From positions 1-64,000 of the forward strand of contig NZ_BCRN01000011.1 in assembly GCF_001552615.1 (NCBI RefSeq): a DNA stretch of 64,000 nt, in the 5' to 3' direction. The stretch is from Millisia brevis NBRC 105863. GTDB taxonomy: Bacteria; Actinomycetota; Actinomycetes; Mycobacteriales; Mycobacteriaceae. Each line of letters starts with the position of its first letter. Position 1 is the first letter of the stretch. The position numbers and the translations under genes are program-made. The notes beneath the pieces are model-generated. The model was given only the letters and a program-made list of their open reading frames with translations. It did not search any database and was not told the origin of the DNA. This document shows, in pieces, positions 57,676 through 64,000 of the stretch.

Positions 57676-59610
57676 TCAGCGCAAGCCGCTGGTGCGCTGG
57701 ACGCGGCGGCGGACCCCGGCGGCGAGCGCCTCGGGAGTGCCGATCAGACGCACCCGGCTTCGCGCCCGGGTGATCGCGGTGTACAGCAACTCTCGGCTCA
57801 GCAGAGCGGAGGGAGCCGCGGGAAGGATGACCGATACCTCCTTGAACTGGCTGCCCTGGCTGCGGTGGATCGTCATCGCATAGGCGGTCTGCACCGCGGA
57901 AAGCGCACTGGGGTGCACCAGCCGCGCCGATCCCCCGGCGACCTCCGGTGGGAAGGCGGCCATCGGCACCCCGTCGGGACCGCTGACGATCACCCCGGTG
58001 TCACCGTTGTAGAGGCCGAGGCGATAGTCGTTGGCCGTCACCAGGAGCGGTCGCCCGGGGAACCAGGGGGTGCCGCCGCCGCGGGTGTCGACACCGTCGT
58101 CGTCGAGCCATTCGCGCACCCGCCGCGCCCAGGTCCGCACCCCGGACGGGCCGGCGCGGTGCGCGCAGAGCACCCGGTGGGATTCGAGGATGTGCAGCGC
58201 CGCGGCGGCGTCGCCCACGGCGGCCGCCTCGGTGGCCGCCCGGGCCGCCCGGACGGTGTCGGCGCGCACCGGGCCGAGCCGGTCCGGCGCGTCGAGGACG
58301 ACCTCGTCGCCACCGGCCGCGAGGATGTCGAGCACCAGATGTTCGTCGCCGCGCTGCACCGCGTCGGCCAGGTCGGCGATGCGGCCGCCGAAACGGTGCG
58401 GGCGGACCAGCCGCACGATGCCGGACGGATCGGTCGCCACCGCGGCCTCCGCACCCGACGCCACCTCGACATCGGCAGCGCCCGACGCCACCGCGGTGTC
58501 GGCGGCCGGAACGGGCCGGATGTCTGCGCCCGAGTCCGCACCGGACCCGGTGCGCGAGGCGGTGGCGGACGGCTCGCGGGTGGACGTCGCGACCAGGTCG
58601 GCCAGCACCGCCCCGGCTTCGACCGAGGTCAGCTGGTCGGGATCGCCGACCAGGATCAGCCGGGCATCGGGGCGCAGCGCCTCGAGCAGCCGGGCCATCA
58701 TGGTCAGCGGCACCATCGAGGTCTCGTCGACGACCACCACATCGTGCGGAAGCCGGTTGTGCGCGTCGTGCTCGAACCGGCTCTGGGTCCCCGGCTTGCT
58801 GCCGAGCAGTCGGTGCAGGGTCATCGCCGAGAACTCGTTGGTCAGGCCCACTTCCGCGGCCTGCTGGCGAACCAACTCCTGCATCCGCGCCGCCGCCTTG
58901 CCGGTCGGTGCGGCCAATGCCACCCGCAGCGGCCGGTCGGCGGTGCGGATCAGCGCCGCCAGGATGCGGGCGATCGTGTACGTCTTACCGGTGCCGGGAC
59001 CGCCGATGAGGATCGTCGTCGCATGCGTGGCCGCCATCAGTGCTGCGCTCCGCTGCCGATCGTCACCGGCGGAGGGGAATAGCGTGTCGAGCTCGCCCTG
59101 CAGACGGGCGAGGTCGATCGGGTAACGCTTGTCGGCGCGCTCGGCGAAGATGCTGCGCACGACCTCCTCCTGCCGGTAGTACCGGTCCAGGTAGAGCAGC
59201 GCGATCCCGTCGGCGCGCTCGACCAGACGCAGCGGCCGCAGCGGGCCGGCGGGGCCGCCGATCACCAGGGGGCTGCGCCGCAGCGCGGCCAACGTCTCCT
59301 CGGGGCTGGGCCAGTCGAGGCTGTCCGGGTCGATCGGTGCCGACTCGTCGGGGGCCACCCCGTCGTCGACGACGATCTCGCGCATCCGGCCGATCTCCAG
59401 GCAGACCGAGCCGATGCGGACCGCCCGCACCGTCAATGCCGTTGCCAGCAGCACGGTTTCGTCGGCCTCTCCCGCCAGCGCGCCGAGCCGCAATGCGACA
59501 TGGACGTCGGCGGCGGTCAACACCGCGGCGGTGTTGAAGTCGGCGAGCAGGCCACCGGCCCGCTGCAGCCGTTGCACCCGCTCGACCCCGAAGGTGAGAT
59601 CCACCGTCAT
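57676..59610 (-). CDS. recD: Exodeoxyribonuclease V subunit alpha (RecD)
   Basis: A 644-aa SF1B helicase, the fast 5'-3' motor of RecBCD in double-strand-break repair and Chi recognition. Walker A is LIGGPGTGKTYTIARILAAL, motif II VVVDETSMVPLTMMARLLEA, motif III ILVGDPDQLTSVEAGAVLAD, motif V/VI AYAMTIHRSQGSQFKEVSVI and LYTAITRARSRVRLIG. A Ser/Ala/Asp-rich insertion of about 60 residues after motif III is unlike E. coli RecD. ATG at 59608-59610 follows GGGAGGGCGGGA, which sits inside an 18-bp direct repeat of the recB 3' end. Confidence 0.95.
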   Translation of the reverse strand: MTVDLTFGVERVQRLQRAGGLLADFNTAAVLTAADVHVALRLGALAGEADETVLLATALTVRAVRIGSVCLEIGRMREIVVDDGVAPDESAPIDPDSLDWPSPEETLAALRRSPLVIGGPAGPLRPLRLVERADGIALLYLDRYYRQEEVVRSIFAERADKRYPIDLARLQGELDTLFPSAGDDRQRSAALMAATHATTILIGGPGTGKTYTIARILAALIRTADRPLRVALAAPTGKAAARMQELVRQQAAEVGLTNEFSAMTLHRLLGSKPGTQSRFEHDAHNRLPHDVVVVDETSMVPLTMMARLLEALRPDARLILVGDPDQLTSVEAGAVLADLVATSTREPSATASRTGSGADSGADIRPVPAADTAVASGAADVEVASGAEAAVATDPSGIVRLVRPHRFGGRIADLADAVQRGDEHLVLDILAAGGDEVVLDAPDRLGPVRADTVRAARAATEAAAVGDAAAALHILESHRVLCAHRAGPSGVRTWARRVREWLDDDGVDTRGGGTPWFPGRPLLVTANDYRLGLYNGDTGVIVSGPDGVPMAAFPPEVAGGSARLVHPSALSAVQTAYAMTIHRSQGSQFKEVSVILPAAPSALLSRELLYTAITRARSRVRLIGTPEALAAGVRRRVQRTSGLR

Positions 59611-59616
59611 TCCCGC

Positions 59617-59666
59617 CCTCCCAACAGGTCGGACCGTGTCATCGCCGTCCTCCCAACAGGTCGGAC
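59617..59666. repeat. 18-bp direct repeat at the recB/recD junction
   Basis: CCTCCCAACAGGTCGGAC occurs at 59617-59634 and again at 59649-59666. The second copy encodes the C-terminal SDLLGGR of RecB. The first copy lies just after the recB stop and carries the recD ribosome binding site. This looks like a short duplication. Confidence 0.85.
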
Positions 59667-62600
59667 AGGGCCACAACCAATTCGGCGGGCGGCTCCCAGG
59701 TGAAGACGCCGAGATCGTCGGGGGTGTCGGCGCCCACCATCGCCCGCACGAACAGGTACTTCATACCGCCCAGGTGCCGGATCGGGTCGTATCCGGGCAG
59801 CCGCCAACGCAGATAACGGTGCAGCGCAACCGCATAGAGGATCGCCTGGAGCGGATAGTGCGAGCGGATCATCTCGTCGGCCATCGCGGCGCCGTCGTAG
59901 CCGCGGATGTCGACCGCCTCCCCGCCGACCCGGTTGGTCTTGTAGTCGACCACCACGAAACGCGGGCCGGGCAGTCGCAGGACCGAGTCGATGCTTCCGG
60001 TCAGGTAGCCGCGCAGCCGCGTCGGTTCGAGCCGCGCGAGGTGGTCGGGGTAGGCGGCGAGCGGGTCGTCCGCCGGCAGCATCCGGCGCATCAGCCGAGC
60101 GATCGAGGCGATGGTGATCGGCCGACCGTCGGGGGCGGAGCCGGCCAGCGGAAGCTCGAATTCCATCTCGGACAACCGATCCGATGGTCCGACCGCCGCC
60201 AGGGTCTCCGCGCCCGCCCCGAGCGGGGTGCGCAGCACCGCGGTCAGCGCATCGGCCAGGGCCTCGACGTCGACCTCGAGGCCGCCCTCGCGCTGCGCCT
60301 GTGCGCAGCTTCGGGCGACCTCCGCCCGCAGATCGTCGGCGGAGGTGTCGATGAACTGGAGCACCTCGTGGACCACGACACCGAAGTCGGCGCCGGCCGG
60401 GAGATCCGCCATCGGCGAACGGAAGCGCGCCGGCACATCGGGATCGTCGATCACCTCGGCGACCAGCGCGGGCGGGTCCTCCACGGGGATGTCGTCCCGA
60501 TCGATCTCGACCTCTTCGGCGGGCGCCGGCTCGTCGATCACCACGGCCGGCCGTTCAGCCTCCGCCGGCGCCGCATGGGCTCCGGCGGTCAGCGAGGTAT
60601 AGGACAACCGTCGCCAGGTCGTGTCGACGGTGCGATCGAATCGTGCCGCCCGCAACCGGTCGACCGGAGGGGTCGGCGGCTGCCAGGTCACCGCTTCGGC
60701 GGGTTCGCCGCGCAACCGCTCGATCGCGATCGCGCCCTCCGGCCCCTCGCGCGCCCAACGCCGCAGCACCGCGTCGACCGCGTCGTCGGTCGACGGCAGC
60801 AGCGCGTCCGCCGGCACGGTCGGCGATTGGGCGGGGCGCGAGAGCATGCGGTGCAGCGGCGATTTGGCGGTGACCACCGAGGGCGCCCACCACAGGATCA
60901 CCCGGCTCTCGGCGCGGGTGAGTCCGACGTACATCAGCCGCAGATCCTCGCCGTCCATCTCGGCGGTGGCGCTACCGGAGCGCTGCGCCGCCCCCGGCGC
61001 CTGCCAGCCGCCGACGTCGAGCAGCCGCTGACGACTGCCGTCGTGCAGCACCATCGTCTCCGGTTTCGGATTGCGCGCCGCGTCCCACAGATAGGGCAGA
61101 CAGACCACCGGGAATTCGAGGCCCTTGGTGGCGTGGATCGTGGCGAGCTGGACCGCGTCGGCATCGCTGTCGAGGCGTCGAATGCGTTCGTCGCCGGCCG
61201 ATTCCGGCTCCGCGATGCGGCGTTCGAGCCGGCGTACCGCGGTCGGCACCGGCGGGATCGGGCCATCGGTGTCGAGTAGCTCGGCGATATGGCGCAGGTC
61301 GGTGATGTCGCGGCCACCGGACGACAGCCGCAGCAGTCGACTCGCCAACGGAACGTCTCCGACAAGCGCCAACCGTTCCAGCGCCGCCGAGTACCCGACC
61401 CGTTCGATCAGCCGCGCCGCGGCGATGAGCTCGTCGGCCACCCGGGCGACGATCCCGTCGGGGTCGCGATCGAGGTCGGCCGGGGTGTAGCCGAATACCG
61501 GTGTCAGGGCGGCCAATCGGACCAGACCGTTGCGGGCGGGCTGTTCGACGGCCTGCAGTACCGCCAACCACCATCGGGCGGCGTCGGTGGCGTAGACGCT
61601 GGTCCCACCGATCGGGACGGACGGCACCCCGACGGCGTCGAGATGCTCGCGGACGGCGGCGACCTGGCCGTGGGTCCGCACCAGGACGGCGATATCGCCG
61701 GGGCTCAGCGGTTCGGTCGCGTCCCCGTCCGTCCGCCGCTCCGTGCGGTCGAGCAATTCGACGATCCGGCGGGCGACGTCGGCGGCCACCGCGGCACGCA
61801 TATCGGCGACCGGCGGGAACTCGCGATCGGCCGGGGCTCTCGCCGCGTCGCGTCCCAGCATGCGCAGGACCAACGGCGCCGGCGCGGCGCCGGTCGCCGG
61901 GTCGATCAATCGAGAGCGCGTCCGATGGGCCCCGGGCCTACCGACGACGATCTCCGGATTGCCGAGTTCCGCGCCTCCCTGCAGGTGGTCGAGCCCCGCG
62001 ATCAACAGCTGGTCGGTGCGGCGATTGGTGGTCAGCGCACCCCCGTCGACGGCATCGTTGCGCGCCCGCAGATAGCTGAAGATGTCGGCGCCGCGGAAGG
62101 CGTAGATCGCCTGCTTGGGGTCCGCGACGAGGATCAACCGGTTGGCGTCGCCGCCGGCTCCGAACGCGGTGCGCAGGATCTCCCATTGCCGGTCATCGGT
62201 GTCCTGGAACTCGTCGACCAACACCACGGTGAAGCGTTCCCGAATCCGTCGCACGGCCTCGGTCCCCGAAGCGGGGTCGGTGATCCGCTCGAGCAGGGCC
62301 TCCTGGAGGTCCTCGAAGTCGCGGATACCCGACATCGCCTTGCGTCGGCGCAGTTCTTCGCGGGCGGCGGCGGCGAAGGCCACCCGCTCGGCCGCATCGG
62401 TGCCGTCGACATCGGTCGGCGCCAACGCCGCCTGCCGATCCCGCATGGCGGCTTCGGCGATCGCCGAAGCCGCCCGACGATCGAAGGGCGGCGGCTCGGC
62501 GGATCGGGCGTAGGTGCGCAGGTAGAGGTCGTCGACGATCTCGCGGGTCAGCTCGGTCAGATCGGTGCGGGTCGACCCGTCCGATTCGCCGGCCCCGATC

Positions 62601-63028
62601 GCCCCCAGGCCGTCCAGCATGCGGCGGCAGAAAGCGTGGGTGGTCACGATCGTGGCGGCGTCGAAATTGCCCAATGCGGCGGCGAGACGATCCCGGCGCG
62701 CGGCGACCTGCTCGGCGGTACCGGCCCGCAGCAACTCGACCACCGGGTCGGCGGCGACATCCGCGGCGGGCGGCGCCTCGAGCCCGCGCAGGGTCTGGAC
62801 CAGGCGCAGCCTCATGCGCTCCTGCAGCTCCCGGGTGGCCGCCCGACTGAAGGTGACCAGCATCAGGTGCTCGGCGTCGACCACCCCCTCGGCCAGGAAC
62901 CGGGTCGCCAGCGCCACGAGGGTATAGGTCTTGCCGGTACCGGCGTCGGCTTCGATGAGAGTTGTTCCGGGAGCGGGGAGTTCTCCGAGAATGTCCAGTT
63001 GCCTGGTCTCGGTTCGACCGGCGGTCAT
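59639..63028 (-). CDS. recB: Exodeoxyribonuclease V subunit beta (RecB)
   Basis: A 1129-aa 3'-5' helicase plus nuclease. The UvrD-like part has Walker A IEADAGTGKTYTLVALATRF, motif II VLVDEFQDTDDRQWEILR, motif III LILVADPKQAIYAFRGAD and TIHATKGLEFPVVCLPYL with LMYVGLTRAESRVILWW. The C-terminal PD-(D/E)xK nuclease shows FVVVDYKTNRVGGEAVDIRG and SHYPLQAILYAVALHRYL. Start ATG 63026-63028 overlaps the recC stop (ATGA). The order recC-recB-recD is the standard one; in mycobacteria this complex serves single-strand annealing while AdnAB does resection. Confidence 0.95.
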   Translation of the reverse strand: MTAGRTETRQLDILGELPAPGTTLIEADAGTGKTYTLVALATRFLAEGVVDAEHLMLVTFSRAATRELQERMRLRLVQTLRGLEAPPAADVAADPVVELLRAGTAEQVAARRDRLAAALGNFDAATIVTTHAFCRRMLDGLGAIGAGESDGSTRTDLTELTREIVDDLYLRTYARSAEPPPFDRRAASAIAEAAMRDRQAALAPTDVDGTDAAERVAFAAAAREELRRRKAMSGIRDFEDLQEALLERITDPASGTEAVRRIRERFTVVLVDEFQDTDDRQWEILRTAFGAGGDANRLILVADPKQAIYAFRGADIFSYLRARNDAVDGGALTTNRRTDQLLIAGLDHLQGGAELGNPEIVVGRPGAHRTRSRLIDPATGAAPAPLVLRMLGRDAARAPADREFPPVADMRAAVAADVARRIVELLDRTERRTDGDATEPLSPGDIAVLVRTHGQVAAVREHLDAVGVPSVPIGGTSVYATDAARWWLAVLQAVEQPARNGLVRLAALTPVFGYTPADLDRDPDGIVARVADELIAAARLIERVGYSAALERLALVGDVPLASRLLRLSSGGRDITDLRHIAELLDTDGPIPPVPTAVRRLERRIAEPESAGDERIRRLDSDADAVQLATIHATKGLEFPVVCLPYLWDAARNPKPETMVLHDGSRQRLLDVGGWQAPGAAQRSGSATAEMDGEDLRLMYVGLTRAESRVILWWAPSVVTAKSPLHRMLSRPAQSPTVPADALLPSTDDAVDAVLRRWAREGPEGAIAIERLRGEPAEAVTWQPPTPPVDRLRAARFDRTVDTTWRRLSYTSLTAGAHAAPAEAERPAVVIDEPAPAEEVEIDRDDIPVEDPPALVAEVIDDPDVPARFRSPMADLPAGADFGVVVHEVLQFIDTSADDLRAEVARSCAQAQREGGLEVDVEALADALTAVLRTPLGAGAETLAAVGPSDRLSEMEFELPLAGSAPDGRPITIASIARLMRRMLPADDPLAAYPDHLARLEPTRLRGYLTGSIDSVLRLPGPRFVVVDYKTNRVGGEAVDIRGYDGAAMADEMIRSHYPLQAILYAVALHRYLRWRLPGYDPIRHLGGMKYLFVRAMVGADTPDDLGVFTWEPPAELVVALSDLLGGRR

Positions 63029-64000
63029 CGGCGCCCCCGTTCGAAGGCGACGGTCTCCGCGTCGAGCAGGGGGGCCCACAACCGGCGCGCGTACGCACCG
63101 AAAGCTGTCGGTTCCTCTCCGGGCGGGGCGGGCATCGCAGTGGCGAAGGAGCCGAAATCAACGGCGCCGAAGCAATATCGGAGCGCCTCGTCGTTCGAGC
63201 CACCGAAGCGATCGCTGAAGCGACGCTCGGCGGCATCGAACGCCTCGTCGGGGGTGTCCCCCGATTCGCGGCGCCGCGCGTAGATCTCGGCCGCCTCGGG
63301 CGAGACCGGAAGCGGTTGCGCCATACCGGCATCGAACATATCGAGCAGGTCCCGCAGCACCGCGATCGGGTCCTCCGGCGGCAGCAGCGCCGCCCGGGCG
63401 ACCGGGCGTCGGCCGCGGATCGCCCGACCGCTGATCGCCGCGCCGCGGACCGCCGTTCGACCATCCGCCAGGACCGCCAACAATTCGATCCACCCCTGCA
63501 TGCGCTGTTTGACGCCCAGTCGCGAGAAACTCGCCCGCGCGATCACCCCGTCGTGAATGCCACCGACCGCACCGATCAGCCGGCGGCCGTCGCCGAGGTC
63601 GACGTCGATATCGGCGACCGTCGCCTCGCCCGGACGGTCGGCCGCCGCGGCGGCGGCGAGCGGGACCGCGTCGCCCGCGGCCTGCTCGAGCGCCCGCCGA
63701 CCGAATTCGAACGGCGGCAGGAGACCTCGTCGCCACTCGGCGGCGCGGACGTCCTCGATGGTCCGCCCGGTCAACAACGACCCGACGATCCGGTCGCCGA
63801 TCTTCCATCCGTCGAGGGGTCCGAGGTCGCTGGTCAGCTCGTCGCTGCGATCCGGCTCGACCGAGTTCGGCCGCACCCCGAGCCGCGCGGCGAGGAATTC
63901 GGCGATCGGGTGGGCGGCGAACCGCATCAACTCCCCCACCCCGATGGTCTCGGTGGTGCGCGGCGCCAGGACGAACCGCGCGTAGCGATCCGCCGCGGGC
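63025..64000 (-). CDS. recC: Exodeoxyribonuclease V subunit gamma (RecC), C-terminal part
   Basis: The C-terminal 325 residues or so of RecC; the rest lies beyond the window edge. The visible sequence includes RFVLAPRTTETIGVGELMRF, AAHPIAEFLAARLGV and RRGLLPPFEFGRRALEQAA, LSRLGVKQRMQGWIELL and a late DEALRYCFGAVDFGSF. These fit the C-terminal RecC domain that contacts RecD and holds the inactive nuclease fold. The stop overlaps the recB start. Completeness cannot be judged. Confidence 0.9.
   Translation of the reverse strand, partial: PAADRYARFVLAPRTTETIGVGELMRFAAHPIAEFLAARLGVRPNSVEPDRSDELTSDLGPLDGWKIGDRIVGSLLTGRTIEDVRAAEWRRGLLPPFEFGRRALEQAAGDAVPLAAAAAADRPGEATVADIDVDLGDGRRLIGAVGGIHDGVIARASFSRLGVKQRMQGWIELLAVLADGRTAVRGAAISGRAIRGRRPVARAALLPPEDPIAVLRDLLDMFDAGMAQPLPVSPEAAEIYARRRESGDTPDEAFDAAERRFSDRFGGSNDEALRYCFGAVDFGSFATAMPAPPGEEPTAFGAYARRLWAPLLDAETVAFERGRR

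Overview
The window is high-GC actinobacterial DNA. Several lines of evidence point to the Mycobacteriales (Gordonia/Tsukamurella/Williamsia/Nocardia-like). The genes ppx, DUF501, ftsB, eno, a lytic transglycosylase, mazG, mfd, a TetR gene, tRNA-Gln, glmU, prs, rplY and pth lie in the order I recall for Mycobacterium. A second conserved block, ispE-ksgA-rpfB-tatD-metG followed by a protein O-mannosyltransferase, also fits. Mce-associated proteins and frequent GTG starts with ATGA/GTGA overlaps agree. I cannot name the genus from sequence alone.

Layout. 1-1.6 kb: a small insertion. An imperfect second copy of a tRNA gene plus the 3' end of ppx flanks about 1 kb holding one caspase/CHAT-like gene (DUF6642-type). 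1.6-11.6 kb: housekeeping genes on the minus strand for polyphosphate/ppGpp phosphatase, division, glycolysis, cell-wall lysis, nucleotide clean-up and transcription-coupled repair, with a TetR gene upstream. 11.6-12.5 kb: an empty stretch. 12.5-20.2 kb: plus strand, tRNA-Gln, UDP-GlcNAc and PRPP synthesis, ribosomal L25, peptidyl-tRNA hydrolase, a FabH-like synthase, RF3 and an unknown small protein. 20.4-32.9 kb: accessory genes (LysR/EamA pair, decayed SDR and CMD genes, ABC-F, GNATs, two MFS pumps with a TetR gene, a two-component system). 33-41 kb: Mce-associated pair, ComB-like phosphatase, PPOX-fold protein, a three-gene Fe(III)-type ABC importer and a LysE exporter.

41.1-49.8 kb: isoprenoid kinase, rRNA methylase, resuscitation factor, TatD, MetRS, an esterase and O-mannosyltransferase. 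49.9-57.6 kb: DoxX, GntR, an unknown 406-aa protein, 4-alpha-glucanotransferase, a membrane protein and a DrrAB-type exporter. 57.7-64.0 kb: recC-recB-recD on the minus strand, with recC running off the window.

Most genes form short, translationally coupled operons. Several perfect hairpins mark convergent gene ends. The least ordinary parts are the tRNA/ppx duplication around the caspase-like gene, a palindromic repeat present twice around 20.5 and 23.2 kb, and a strong hairpin between the divergent genes at 52.6 kb. No insertion sequence, CRISPR array, phage or biosynthetic cluster was seen.
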